A stretch of 64,000 nt of DNA from Erythrobasidium yunnanense (lineage: Eukaryota; Basidiomycota; Cystobasidiomycetes; Erythrobasidiales; Erythrobasidiaceae), in assembly GCA_001600175.1 (NCBI GenBank), contig BCJC01000007.1:1016115-1080114 (forward strand), given 5' to 3'. The notes beneath the pieces are model-generated. The model saw only the letters and a list, made by a program, of their open reading frames with translations, did not search any database and was not told the origin of the DNA. Shown piece after piece: positions 46,065 through 58,852 of this stretch; positions within the stretch are counted from its first letter, which is position 1; every line of letters begins with the position of its first letter. A program made the position numbers and the translations under genes.

Positions 46065-49000
46065 TTATACTATTACCCAGCGACTACCTACCCTCCGCTG
46101 TTTCGCTTTGACCGGAGCCAGCTGTAGATTGTCGAACTCAGCGAACTTAGGACTGACGAAACAGTCGCGTTCTTCGGCAGTGGAAGAACCGTTGACCAGC
46201 TTGCTTGCAGCTGGAGCAGCGGTTTCGAGTACTCGCGAGAAGGTGCATAAAGGCTTGCCGAGCGTAGGCAACCAGGCCGTATTGATCTTGGTTACCTCTA
46301 CATGTTAGAAGAGAGGATTGACTGTCAGTAGATGGTAAGAATCCAGAATCGCATAAGACCCACCTCTCAGATAGACCTTGCTGGTTCTAGTCAACTCCTG
46401 ATAGACTACGCATTCAGGCGGAGCATTGTGGAAGATGACGGAGGAAGGATGAATAAAGACATCTTCATCTACGCCGACAGCTCGATATGGCACACCTCGC
46501 GTGCTGGGATACCTGTCGGCGTTTGAGAACTCGCTGGGCAAGACAAGGTCTTTCCGCAGCGCGACTTGATCGATGAAGGCTGCAGTGAGTAGCTGACGAA
46601 GTACTTTGAGCTGTGTTTCGGAAGGAGGGAGGAGTTTGGCTGTGAATAGAGCAGCTTGGAGTTCAGGGTAGTTGGCGGAGACGATACGCGATATCTGGGA
46701 TCGTAGTTTGTGGATCTCTTGCATAGCCTGTAAGATCTGGTCAGCCAAGCGCTTCAAGCAGAGGTAGAACAATGCGATCTTACCTTGATCCTGACGAAAT
46801 TAGTCTCGCAGAACTTGACAGAGCCCCCGTCATACTCGTAGGCACCGACCACAGAGAGGATCTTGAGTACATCGCTCATACTCTTACCGAGCGAAGCATG
46901 GCGCTGCTGGACTTGATAGTATGCTTTTCGTTGTACCTTACGAGTTTCCTTTGCTTTCACGTCTTCCGATGTGATGTGTTCGAGTTCTGCACCTTCACCT
47001 TGCGCTAGCAGCTCATCTATGCCCTCTTGTCCATCTGTCTCCTTCTCATTGAAGCCTAAACTTTCTGCGCGAAGGAAGGGATCTCCTACAGACAGCGCAG
47101 AAACGAGAGCGATAACATAGGGCAAGCAGCCATGCTGTTGACCGACTACGAGCATCTTTGAAAAACGCGGAGATAGTGGGAATAGAGACATTGCGTTTCC
47201 CAGCTCCGTGATTCTCGCTTGCACAAGCTGTTTCCCCGTAGGAGAGCTCGGTGCAGTGAGGGCGCCAAGATTCACGAGAACTCGCTCTGCTTTCTGCAAA
47301 GCTGCTCTATCGGGAGGTGTAGGGAAAGGAAAATTTACCACCTGGTCTATGTTCATGGACTTCATCTGTAGCACAATACCCTCGATTGGCATGCGCAATA
47401 TCTCAGGCGACGCGAACTGCGCGAATTGGCGCTCATAGACCGCTGAGGAGTACAGGCGGTAGCAGTGACCTGGACCTGTACGTCCAGCTCTTCCTGCCCG
47501 CTGGGATGCTGAAGCCTTGCTAATCCAGGAAATATCGAAAGACTGGATGCCCGAAGCGTTGTCGTACGATCGCTCCTTGGACCGGCCACAGTCGACGACA
47601 TACTTGATGTTTGGGATGGTTAGAGATGTTTCGGCTACATTGGTTGCAACGACTACCAGACGAGCGCCTTCCGGTGGGTCTTGGAAGACTCGCATCTGCT
47701 TGTTGGTCGGTAATAAGGAATAGAGTGGTAAGATATGCATAGGAGCTGAATATCATATATAATCAGTATCTGCAATGCAAGCGAAGGAACTTTGCCTACT
47801 GTCTGAATCCTCTTCGCGGTCTGCAAACAGACCATCGGGATCGTCGTCTTCGTAATCTGAGTCCAGAGCGTCTTCATCTACCTCTTCAAGCTGAATACCC
47901 TCATCGACATCGGTCGCCAGGTCCTTGGGCTCATATCCCAGATCAATCTCTTCGGCTTCAACATCTGTGTTTCGAGAGCTACTAGCGGCAATGTTCTCCT
48001 TCTGATCTGACTCCACATCTTCTGTGTCTTTTTCTTCATCCTTCATGCGCCACTTGCTTGCTCCGGTTACAGCCTTCTTCCGCTTTTGGACCCGCTCATT
48101 GATAGCTTTGCCGCCAAAGCGCTTCTCCAACCGCTTGCACAAAGTGGTGATCTCGCTCTGGCCTGTCAAGAAGACCAGAATTCCGCCAGGAGGCAAACGT
48201 GCGTGGATCTTGGATACTTTCTTGTATGCCTCGGTCAGGCAGTCCGGCTTTGTTTTGCGATTGAAGTGAGTCACGACCGGATACTGTCTTGCAGCAACGT
48301 TGATGAGAGGAGGTGGGGTCTTGAAAAGCTGTTTGTTCTCGGTGAAGTCGGTCACGCGAAGGGTTGCAGACATGATGATAAGCCGTAAAGGCTTTACACC
48401 CTGTTTACCTTCTCTCCACATGCTCTCGCGTAGACGGACTACACGGCTGAGCGTACCAATCAGTACGTCGGTATTGACACTTCGCTCGTGCGCCTCATCA
48501 ACGATGACCACGCTATACTTGTTCAGCAGGAAATCGCTTGCCAGCTCGCGTAGAAGGACACCATCGGTCATAAACTTGATACTCGTCGTTGCTGACGTTG
48601 TCGCATCATATCTTATCTGGTAGGACACTCGCGAAGGCGGGAGAGACAGTTCTTCGGCTACTCGGCTGGCCATAGCCATCGCAGCTACTCGTCTGGGTTG
48701 CGTGATCCCGATCATGCCAGGATTATCTAGTAACCAATATGATAAGGAACAGTATATAGATCCTGCGAAAGGCAAGGCCTACCCGATCCTGGTGAACCGA
48801 ATCCTGCCTCGTAGAGGAACTGTGGGACTTGAGTCGTCTTACCACTGCCAGTCTCACCACACAGGACAACCACACTGTGTTGCCGGATTGCCTCCATGAT
48901 AGCATCCTCTTCTGCCAAAATTGGAAGCCGCAGACGTGCAGCCTGAAGCTCCTCCGACCGGTCTACCACGATGACGGGCTTCATTTTGGGCTTCTTATCC

Positions 49001-50467
49001 TCCTCTTCGTCTATCTTGCCATTTAGTAACGACCCTGCCGGCGTTGTCATTTCTTCGCCAAGCGGTCCACGTAAAGGGCCTTCTTGCTTTATAGGCCGCG
49101 GCGCTTGCGACATTGGCTTAAGCTCCTCTCCTTCAGCTTCTCTGACCGCAATTCCAAGCTGTTGATTCGCCCAGCTCTTGAAGGTCCCCGGACTCCGTTT
49201 GCTGGGCCCAGATTCAGCGTACCCACTTCCTTCGGGCTCAACTGACTCGTTTTCACTGAGATCAGCATTGTCATGTGATGACGCCTCTCGCTCATCTTGA
49301 ACATCGGGAACGCTGTCTTCCCCTGCGCCTTCGTCAATTCCACCCCATTCCTCTTCTTCGTCAAAATCCTCTCCCACATCTTGCCCCTCCGACTCTTCTT
49401 CGTTGCTGTCTGTATCGTAAGCCGAGTCTGATGAGTCGAAAGAGTCATCACTGGCATCGTCTTCGTCTTCCTCAATCCCAAGATTACGAAGGTGAGGCGC
49501 TATTTGCTTTCCGAAGCGACGCTGTCATTGCAAATGCGTAAGTAGCTTGCCCGATGACGTAGTAATCAGTTGGCTCACCCTCTCAACAGGTTTCTTGGTC
49601 CGTTTGACCACCACGGGCACTATTCCTCCCTTCAATCCGCTTCCAATGGCAGACGAAGCGGTTGTAGATGCGCCGGCGCCAATCGCAGACGACGTCCCTT
49701 GCACCGGTATCTCTGTATCATCCTTGGAAGTCTGATAAGGCAATTTCGATGGTCCAGCAACCGAAGTCGAATTGTCTTCTTCTTCAAATTGCATGCCAGC
49801 ATCATCTTCTTCGCGATCGGATTGTTCATCAGACTCGTCGGAGTGATAGCCCTTCTTGCGGTCTGCGACAGCATCGTGTACGCGTTGTCGCTTTCGATCA
49901 TGCAAGGTAGACGTCCGGTCGAGCTTGTCTTGATTAGTACGAAACTGCTTGGAACCCAGAGTAGACGAAGGCTGCAAGAGTAGAGGGGATGCTACAGTAT
50001 CTTGCGAAGCCCTGTATGATTGGAAAAGGTCAATCTCGTCAGCCTGAAAATACTGCTTGACGATAGCTTTTTGAAGCCAGAAAGCGCCTAGAGTATCGTC
50101 ATGTAGCTGTAAGACTTACGCCAGACTCTTGAACAGCTCGCCGCGCTTGTCCTTCTTGAGTTTCTTGTCGATATACTTGTCGAGCCGGCGCTTCTTTTTC
50201 GACGACATCTTGCCGGATAACGCATTCTTTGAGTCGCAACAGACTGTCAGCAAGATCGCTTACAGAGTGCGAACCAGTATGCCTACCTACCTGCTCCTGG
50301 AGAAGCTTCAACTCCCGCTCTCGTGCTCTTTCGTCGGCAGTCTTTGCTATCACGATTTCTGCGTTTCCCGCGACGCCGCTGTCATCTTCAGCCTTTCTTT
50401 TGCCCTTTCTGCGCGCATCAAGCTGTTCCTGCCTCTGCTTGTTGAAGCGAGGCCGCGAATGTCCCAT
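46065..50467 (-). CDS. ECM16: DEAH-box RNA helicase Ecm16/Dhr1/DHX37
   Basis: Nucleolar helicase that removes U3 snoRNA from pre-18S rRNA during small-subunit assembly. Start 50467 ([20 protein letters not shown]) gives the typical basic N-terminus, followed by a long acidic disordered region ([16 protein letters not shown]). Helicase motifs: [19 protein letters not shown] (I), [20 protein letters not shown] (Ia), [19 protein letters not shown] (II, DEAH), LIIMSATL (III), [20 protein letters not shown] (IV), [17 protein letters not shown] (V) and [20 protein letters not shown] (VI). HA2/OB regions follow. An acidic insert lies between motifs IV and V (47760-48020). The last intron joins SKVYLR to [14 protein letters not shown], and the protein ends VGSRWVIV at 46065. 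About nine introns. Family and order are secure. Confidence 0.94.
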
Positions 50468-50736
50468 GTCGAGCTGATCAGACGCAAGCTGACTGCTGAT
50501 GCTGCGTTCCCAAATTCGATTTGGGAACTGATACGAAGCAAGCTCTACAAAAGATCTCTGCAGAAAAGGCTTACAGAAATGGCCTCTTGATGTGGACGAG
50601 CAGGTAACACGTCGCAAGTTTCCAACCGAAAGCGCATCTCTCATATGCAAGGCTTGCGCGACGGCCTGCAGACGAAGTGTTCTATATCTCTCTGTTCAAG
50701 CTGCATCTCCTATGGTAAACATGCATTCTATCTACA

Positions 50737-51456
50737 TTAACGTCGACTGCCCCTGCTCCGATGCATTCTCCTGAAGGCGCTATCTACCGCACCTGAAACC
50801 GCAATGTCTATGTCTCTCTGTGAAGGTCGATGGTGTCTGGACCTCGATACTCGCGAAAGCGGGGTCACAAATACCGTTTCATCGCTGCAGCGGGAGGATG
50901 CGCAAGAGCTAGACGAACAGCTGCAGCTACTGCTGCTCGCAGACGAGCAACACGACTGCCTTCTGCTGGAGCAGCGGGCAGACCTTCGCTTGGACGTATG
51001 CTGGCAAGCGCCACTGCAATGTACTGCTTGACCGCATTCGCAGACCGCCTGTTGAGGGGCATAACCTGGGAACAAGCTAGCTTGTGCTGGCAGGACTTGA
51101 GACTGAAAGGCTTGCTGCTGTTGCAGCAGGAGTCGCGCGTTCCGAGATCGATGCTTCCTTCGAGGTTTTGGCTCAGGAGGTGGATTCTCTTTGGCACCAG
51201 CGATAGACGTCAAAGAGATTGTAGCTTCGTACTGTACTTCGTCTTGGCCCTTGTCGTTCTTCTTCACCACATTGGCACCTTTCTCGTCCTTCTTCGGCAC
51301 CATCTCGCCTTTATCGTTACGAACTGGCCTCATCTTCCACGTGTGGTACTTTCCAGTCCAGCCTGGCTTCTTGGGAGGCGGAGGAGGAGCCTCTGAAGAT
51401 GATGATGCGTACATATCGCAGTACGGATATCCAGTTGCGGCCGGAAAGTACGCCAT
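50737..51456 (-). CDS. Unknown protein, tandem family 2, copy A
   Basis: I do not recognise this family. Intronless frame of 239 codons (start 51456, stop 50737), paralogous to 51789-52373. Shared order: a Tyr/Pro-rich start (MAYFPAATGYPY), SSSEAPPPPPKKPGWTGKYH, a charged segment with VRNDKGEMVPKKDEKGANVV and NDKGQDEVQYEATISLTSI, a Pro/Lys-rich bridge (KENPPPEPKPRRKHRSRNA), LLLQQQQAFQSQVLPAQA, and a short C-terminal helix (RDIDIAVSGAVDSAFRRM). Compared with copy B it has an extra Ser/Cys/Arg-rich stretch of about 50 residues (for example RRQSCCSSASSSSCSCSSSS). No signal peptide or membrane span is visible. Function unknown. Confidence 0.7.
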   Translation of the reverse strand: MAYFPAATGYPYCDMYASSSSEAPPPPPKKPGWTGKYHTWKMRPVRNDKGEMVPKKDEKGANVVKKNDKGQDEVQYEATISLTSIAGAKENPPPEPKPRRKHRSRNARLLLQQQQAFQSQVLPAQASLFPGYAPQQAVCECGQAVHCSGACQHTSKRRSARCSSRRQSCCSSASSSSCSCSSSSCASSRCSDETVFVTPLSRVSRSRHHRPSQRDIDIAVSGAVDSAFRRMHRSRGSRR

Positions 51457-51788
51457 ACTTCCGATGGAGCCAGTACGTTAGAAGCCCAGTTATGGCCCTG
51501 GCTCGAGCATTAATCCTCTGCCTCTAGTCAGATGTAGCGGGCATTGTTACCGGTAGGTCGCGGAGGCACAGCCGCAAGACGGAGCCCGCAAAAAGTCTGC
51601 GCAACCGTTTCGACAAACGGAATCATACATGCGTAGGTTAGGATGCAAGCTCCGATGGACGGGCACATCAGCTCTATCGAGTGTACAATACAAGGTAAGA
51701 CCACGGGCGAGACGGTTTTGCTCGATTATCGCTGCCTAGCAAAACATAGATTCATTCAGAGGTATTTGCAGTTTCGTCGAGACTGGCT
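51457..51788. other. Spacer between tandem family 2 copies
   Basis: This 332-bp spacer contains the promoter of copy A and the 3' end of copy B. No open frame or clear motif is seen. Confidence 0.45.
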
Positions 51789-52373
51789 CTAACGATGATG
51801 TCGATGATGGTGCCGCCTACTAGACTTGCCCGCCAGTATCCTCGAGAGGGCTTCGTCTACAGCTTTATCCACGGCAGCCTGAAATTCTGCGTCCGTATGG
51901 GAAGGAGAAGCTGCCGTATGACAGTTACAGTCGCAGCAGGCAGTGACAGGAGTCCGATGCGACCGACCACGATGGAAAGGGCCGGCGAAAGTCGCAGCTT
52001 GAGCGGGCATGACTTGCGGCTCGAAGGTTTGCTGCTGCTGTAGAAGAAGATGCGCATTATGTGACCTTCTGATCTTTTTGCGTTTCGGGGCTGCAGGTGG
52101 GTCCTCCTTTGGTCCTTCTATTGACTCCAGTGAGATGCGATCAGCGTATTGGACCACCTTGACGCCTTTATCATTCTCCTTGGTGATAACCTTGCCATCT
52201 TTGTCTTTGGCGGGCACCTGTTCTCCTTTCTCGTTGAGTACCTTGACTGTTTTCGGTACGTGATACTTGCCCTTGTAACCAGCTTTCTTCGGCGGAGGTG
52301 CAGGAGCCGCTGAAGACTCGGAAGAGCTAGATGGATAGTAGATGGCTCCCTGGCCAACCGGAACATATGGCAT
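51789..52373 (-). CDS. Unknown protein, tandem family 2, copy B
   Basis: Intronless frame of 194 codons, paralogous to 50737-51456. It has MPYVPVGQGAIYYPSSSSES, PPPKKAGYKGKYHVPKTVKV, NEKGEQVPAKDKDGKVITKE, NDKGVKVVQYADRISLESIE, GPKEDPPAAPKRKKIRR, SHNAHLLLQQQQTFEPQVMP and a C-terminal helix (DAEFQAAVDKAVDEALSRIL) before a basic His/Arg tail (RRHHHRHHR). Lys, Gly, Asp and Tyr are enriched in the centre. Both copies end in a short amphipathic helix plus basic tail, which could bind nucleic acid or a partner; this is speculative. Same strand and orientation as copy A. Confidence 0.7.
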   Translation of the reverse strand: MPYVPVGQGAIYYPSSSSESSAAPAPPPKKAGYKGKYHVPKTVKVLNEKGEQVPAKDKDGKVITKENDKGVKVVQYADRISLESIEGPKEDPPAAPKRKKIRRSHNAHLLLQQQQTFEPQVMPAQAATFAGPFHRGRSHRTPVTACCDCNCHTAASPSHTDAEFQAAVDKAVDEALSRILAGKSSRRHHHRHHR

Positions 52374-52589
52374 GTTGTCGTGAATGTGAGCGAGAGCTTA
52401 GCCTGAGTGTCGCAAGATGCAGAGTAAAGTAAGCGGGAGACATCAGATTTTGCAGGGAGCAGAGTTCTACTGTCTGGCACAGCCACAGCAGCGAGACTAT
52501 TGCTCCATCATCCTAAGTCGTGTTACCCGATGGTGCGAATCCAGCTCGCTCGTATACTAGCTTGTTTGCTTTCGTGGTAGTATGATAGC

Positions 52590-52960
52590 CTAACCCAACG
52601 TAGACAACTCGAAGGGAAACTTCATCACACTACTTGAAGCACCTGGCCTTTGCTGCAGTAGACTTGCGTATTTGTGCTGTGACATGTATGTGACTATACT
52701 ATCGTTGGACTGCTGAAGATCGACTGCCAACAGTTGACGAGCGTCGTAGACCCACGCTGTCAAGCCAATCCCCTTGTTCTGGAATGACCAGAGCAGCTCG
52801 CCGACGGGGATTCCCGCTCTGAAAGTTGTGGATCAGTCTTGTGGATCAGTCTCGAGGTCCGTTGCTGATTTGAAATCGGGCGTACCTGCATGAGGCCGGA
52901 GCAGGAACAGTGGTGCCGGAAGGCCGTCGGCAATGGCATCTTCCTGACAATACGCTTTCG
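52590..52960 (-). other. Possible unrecognised small gene or gene remnant
   Basis: A minus-strand stop-free stretch (52590 to about 52838) reads GIPVGELLWSFQNKGIGLTA, then WVYDARQLLAVDLQQS and ends SSSVMKFPFELSTLG. It looks protein-like. A candidate intron (about 52817-52886; GTACGC donor, two ACTGATCC copies, an AGAG acceptor) would join it to DAIADGLPAPLFLLRPHA. That upstream frame closes soon and has no ATG. It may be a decayed gene or the end of a gene whose 5' exons I cannot find. An imperfect 13-bp tandem repeat lies inside the putative intron (about 52828-52852). Confidence 0.3.
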
Positions 52961-53157
52961 CTTGGCTTCTTCAACCACCGTGACGAGTCTTGCATTGAAC
53001 ATATTGCTGCTATGAAGCTCTGCTTGAAGCGATCCAAGAGGCACAGTGCTCTCTGATGCGCTACATAGCAGCCACCTTTGTCAACTTTGTTGGCAGCCAG
53101 CCAAAGGGAGTCGTTTTCACCATTGAATATCGGAGGGCTTGCGAGAGGTTGTATTTT

Positions 53158-54606
53158 TCATGTGCCGCCAGTCTCTTTGCAGTGCTCGATGTTCCACTTG
53201 GGTAAAAGAGATGCATCGAAAGTATCCCACATCTGTCGGTTGTAGCGCTCAAAAGCCGCCCAAGCGATCATTGCAGCATTATCTGTGACAGCATCAGTCC
53301 CTTGTCGCATATGAGCGAAGTGCACGGTCTCACCTGTGCAGAGTGCTACAGGCGGAAAGAGCAGCCTCATCGTCTGCTTGCCCGACTGATCCAGGCATTT
53401 TCGCAACCTATCATGCCTCGATCAGCATGAATTCAGATATAAGTCATTTCAAAAGTCCCACCTCAGCCTGAGAAAGGCATTTGAGGCGACGCCACCTGCC
53501 ACTACCAAGCTGGTGAAGGGAACATCTGAAAGCTTCCGCAGGGCTAGAGAGACTTTCTCCTCCAGCTGCGCTACAGCTGATGCTTGAAAGGCAGCGGCGA
53601 TCTTGCGGACGTCTTCTTCATCTTTGACATTTCCCTCCTTCGATAGCCTGATGACAGCAGACTTGAGGCCAGAAAAGGAGAACTCAAGCTTTCCTGGCAT
53701 AGCGACACGAAGCGTAGGGTAGTCGTTCATATTGACAGATTGTCCGTCGACGAAGTTCTCGAGTGCTTGGCCCCCTGATGTCGCCGAGCCATACGGGATC
53801 TCAAGCGATCTTGCGATTTTGTCGAAGGCATCGCTTCATGCATGAACTCGGCTTCAGTGGAGAACAGTTTTACGTCGAGAGAGCTCCGCTTACCCGATGC
53901 TATCGTCCTCTGTGGTTGCTAGAATTTCGAAATCGAAAGGACCGGTAGCCGAGAGAAGCAGAGTATGACCGCCAGAAACCAGGAGTGTCAGATATGGAAA
54001 CTCAGGCGGGATTTCTTCTGTGAGGCCAACTGTAAGAGCGTGTGCTTGCATATGATGTACTCCAATTAACGGCTTGTTGAAAGCCGCAGAAAGCGTTTTG
54101 GCGGACAGAGAACAGCTTGACAAGCACGAAGGCATTCCCGGACCTCGTGTGTATGCTATCGCTGCCATGTCTGCTACGCTGAGGCCTGATTGTTCCAGGC
54201 ACATCTGGATGGCTCTAGCCTGGCACAAGACGAATTACTCGAGATTCCAGCCAGCAACCGAGAGCGATATAGCTTACCATGTTCTTTTGATGACGCGAAG
54301 TCGCATGATAGGGATGTATGCCGCCATATCGTTCTGGAAGAGCTCGTTAACCGAAGGTGGATTACACGGATGGCTCGGTCGCAAACCCAGAAGATCTTGC
54401 TGGCGCAGCACAACGTTCGCATGGATCTTGCGATTGCTATCGACTATCGCAGCGCATGTGTCGTCTGCTGAAGATTCGAGAGCCAAGATATGGACAGGCG
54501 CATCTTTAGATAATGAAGGAGCGGTCGAGACAAGTCTTCTTTGCGATCTAATACTACTTGAGATGGATGGATGACTCGCTTTCAGCCCAGAAGCGAGCCT
54601 GAGCAT
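53158..54606 (-). CDS. QRI7: Mitochondrial tRNA threonylcarbamoyladenosine synthase (Qri7/OSGEPL1)
   Basis: Transfers the threonylcarbamoyl group to A37 of ANN-decoding tRNAs; the Qri7 branch of the TsaD/Kae1 family acts in mitochondria. Start 54606 gives a presequence-like N-terminus (MLRLASGLKASHPSISSSIR then SQRRLVSTA), followed by VHILALESSADDTCAAIVDS. The metal-binding HxxxH is in GVHHMQAHAL. Further blocks: PYLTLLVSGGHTLLLSATGP, KLEFSFSGLKSAVIRLSKEG, SLVVAGGVASNAFLRLR, and DAVTDNAAMIAWAAFERYNR with the terminal Asp-Asn. Ends HCKETGGT at 53158. Six or more short introns. The presequence and the sequence type favour Qri7 over the cytosolic Kae1. Confidence 0.93.
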
Positions 54607-54733
54607 TCAACAAGCTTCGGAAAAGAGAAAGAGCAAGCAGTAAATCGCGTATAGAGCATGATGCAGTTGATGCGGAATGGCTACACGCTGCTATAACAAC
54701 ATTTCACTAACAATTAGGTAACGAGTTGAACGT

Positions 54734-56033
54734 CTAGCGGACCATGCTGGGTGACCTGTCGAGGAAGATTAGCAGATAGCATGCATAATTGGCTGCCGTA
54801 CTGACCTGATGAGAGTCAAGAACTCCGTACGTGTCTTCTCGCTCTTCCTGAAAGCACCGAGCATCGCTGAGGTTACGGTAGATGCGCCTGGCTTCTGCAC
54901 ACCTCGCATGGTCATGCACATATGCCTGCAACAACTCGGGTGAATTGCAGAAAGAAGATACAGAGACTTGTACGCACGTTGCTTCCATCACCACTGCGAC
55001 ACCCATTGGCTTTATTGCTTCCTCTACCGCCAGCGCTATTTGACGAGTGAGGCGCTCTTGCACCTGCAACCGCCGTGCGAACGTTTCTGCTATGCGCGCA
55101 AGCTTCGACAGCCCAAGCACATGTCCTGCGCGTGACGGTATATAGCCTATAGAGACCTGCGAGTACGAGTCAGCACTAGTCCATGTGCGCCTTTTTGAGA
55201 CGCAATACTCACCTTCCCTGTAAATGGCACAAGATGATGTTCGCACAGACTGTGGACGTCTATGTCGCGGACTATGACCATCTCTTCGTGGTCTTCTGCA
55301 AAGACTGCTTCTCCGATAACCTCTGTAACAATCGCATTAGCAAAGATATCTAGCTAAGCAATACTGTCGAGCGTACCAGACAGCTTCTCCTCGTAGCCTT
55401 TCGTCATCCATAGTAGAGCTTTCGCATAGCGTTCAGGCGTCTTAAGCAGACCTTGTCTGTCGGGGTCTTCCCCTATACACTCGAGTATAGTCCGAATAGC
55501 CGCAGCCATCGTTTCTTCGCGACTCTTGACTTCGTTCGGCGTACTCTTCAGTCTTGCCAATGTACCTTTGCCTGGAAAGATGTATCAGAACCGTTTGTCA
55601 CGCTCGGTGTATCGCAGGTGCCATCCACCTGGCCAGCCTAGTCCATCTGAGATAATAGCGTTAGCATAGCGAAGTCGCAAGCATCTGTGATCTGCGCACT
55701 TGTATCAGGTAAAGGTGTCTTTGCTCCGCTGGCCGTGCTTTGGTTCTCTTCTTCTTCCTCAAGCGATAATGCATCCTGGCGGTCGCGCGGGCGCATACTG
55801 CTGCTAAGCTGGTCGACATCAAGGCGTTTCTTCCGTGTAGCAAGATCTCGCGCTGCTGCAAGACTGCCTCTAATATCTGCGTCGCTTTCGGTCTGTCCGC
55901 GACGAGTATATGACGAATCGACAGAAGAAGCGCTCTCGTAGCTTCGCGGCTCAATGCTACTGGTGCTGCTGCTCCCAGGAGATGGATTTTGCAAGCGTAG
56001 CGAACTCAAGGCTTCGTGGAAGTTGTGTGTCAT
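54734..56033 (-). CDS. FOL2: GTP cyclohydrolase I
   Basis: Converts GTP to dihydroneopterin triphosphate, the first step of folate/pterin synthesis. A poorly conserved 110-residue N-terminus ([20 protein letters not shown], acidic, Ser-rich) is encoded by exon 1 (55700-56033). An 18-nt exon (55629-55646) supplies the middle of the conserved [13 protein letters not shown]. The catalytic domain follows: [40 protein letters not shown] (zinc Cys/His), [57 protein letters not shown] and the terminus [14 protein letters not shown]. The zinc-binding CEHH and MCM cysteines are present. Six short introns. All joins keep frame and restore family motifs. Confidence 0.94.
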
Positions 56034-56116
56034 GTTTGCAGCATGGCAAGCAGAGCATCTAGTGCATCCGAAAGTACTGGTAGCAACAACAACAACTCCT
56101 CATCGCAAGTTCAAGT

Positions 56117-57599
56117 CTAGAAGTCCTGACCATTCGCCAGAGCTTCTTCTTCCTCTGCTGTCAGGAGCCAATCCTCATCTTCGTCGGCTTCCGGCAATCT
56201 AGGCTCGTCAGTTTGCTCAACTGGCGTTTCGTCGAGCTTCTTGAGTTCCGCCTCCCAGTCTTCTTCCTTCACCCACTCCTTACGTGAGCCTTCCACTGCA
56301 AGCTGGTCTGCTATCTCGTTGCCGTCGACGCCAGAGTGACCCGGCACCCATTTGAACTGTCCTCACAGCATACGTAAGCTGGAATTCAGCAGAAACGGCT
56401 TCGCATACCTTAACTGGTCCTGGTCTCCTCTGGAACAGCCCATAAGCTAGCTGGATGAGCTCCTTATTCTGCACCGGTTGGCCCTCTTTATTTCGCCAAT
56501 TTCGCTTGAGCCAGCCTTGTATCCATTCACACAAGCCTGCCAGGATTGATTGAGCCATGCGACACTCAGCGCGAACCACCATCACTAACATTTGATCGTA
56601 TATTGCGAGTCGGTGCAGATCATGAGCGGCTTTGACGGATCGGGATCCTCCTGTAGAAGACGCACGATTGCCTACTGATGTGTCAGTGCAACACGTCACC
56701 CATTTGACGAATGTGCTTACGTATAGCTCAGCGCATTGATTCGTCTGCTTGCCTGGCAGACGCTCGGCAAGATCCCTGGAGAAGCATGTTGAGTAGAGTG
56801 TGGGCCGCGACAGCCGCGTATACCTACTTGGCACCAGACGGTTGAACCCAGTGCACACCTATGCCCGCATAAGCCCCTGTTTTACCATTACCTGCAGCGA
56901 CAATTTAGGCAGCCGTTCAAACGCAAGTATGGCTGGCTTACCCTTGCAAGCGCCATCGGCATAGGCGGTCATCCAGCCTTCTTTCGTAGCAACACTTGCA
57001 GGATCGAATGGCGTGCGTCTGACGCGCTTCTGGCCGGGTTTTGACGTTCTTTCCTTCGCTTGTTGCAGGGAGTAAGGCTGACTTCGAGAGGAGGAGGATG
57101 ACGACGAAGAATGCGCTGTATTGCTTGTGGAAGATGATGCAGCACGCTTGGCAGGCGGTGTTGCTCCTTGATCACCTGTCCCTCCATTACACCAAGCTTC
57201 CGCTTCTGCCCTGCGAATCTCACATTCAATGGTTGCGACATATACTGCAGTCTCTGCCCTACATTGTCTTGAAGCCTTTATGCAGAGCTCCAGGAAAGCC
57301 TGGTGGAACAACAATGATCAGGTTACGCGCGCTAGGCGGTCAGTACCGATGTCTACCTCGGACTTGCTGTTCTGCGTCAGGCCTGGCATTGCATGGTTAG
57401 AGAGGGAGAGGAGGGAACGGGTATGTCAGTCAGGCATACCATGATTGGTATACGCCGGGAGCATGGCCTCGTTTGACTTTGGTGTTGATTTTCAGAAACG
57501 CGTCATTAGGGACCAGATACAGAGCATATAAGCCGTGAGGGAGGCCATCCTGCCATGAGACTAACCAGCGTAGAAGCTCTTCTTGCTAGACTTGGCCAT
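56117..57599 (-). CDS. RNH1: Ribonuclease H1 with N-terminal hybrid-binding domain
   Basis: Degrades RNA in RNA-DNA hybrids. A small N-terminal hybrid-binding (viroplasmin-like) domain is split over several short exons: MAKSSKKSFYA, then VKRGHAPGVYQSW, PDAEQQVRGFPGALHKGFKT and AEAEAWCNG. A Ser-rich linker (TAHSSSSSSSRSQPYSL) leads to the RNase H fold. Catalytic acids are visible: YADGACKGN, NQCAELYA, MICTDSQYTIKC and HSGVDGNEIADQLA. The C-terminus is acidic (DEDEDWLLTAEEEEALANGQ). Start 57599, only 178 bp from the divergent PLP-homeostasis gene. At least seven introns. Standard eukaryotic RNase H1 architecture. Confidence 0.92.
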
Positions 57600-57777
57600 G
57601 TTTTCGGATGTCGAAATTGACGAGGTGGAAGGGAGACCTCTTTCTTTCAGCCAACAACATCTTTTGACTTCTCGCAACTCAAAGCCTTACGTTCGCAACG
57701 CTAGCAATTTTTATTAACGACGTAGCTTGCGACCGTAATTCAAGCCTAAGCTCCAGCGGACTACCTCCTTCCTGCGC
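57600..57777. promoter_or_regulatory. Divergent promoter of RNH1 and the PLP-homeostasis gene
   Basis: Just 178 bp separate the two starts. A pyrimidine-rich ctttctttcag-type tract near 57630-57650 is seen. No specific factor site is assigned. Confidence 0.45.
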
Positions 57778-58852
<1,075 letters not shown>

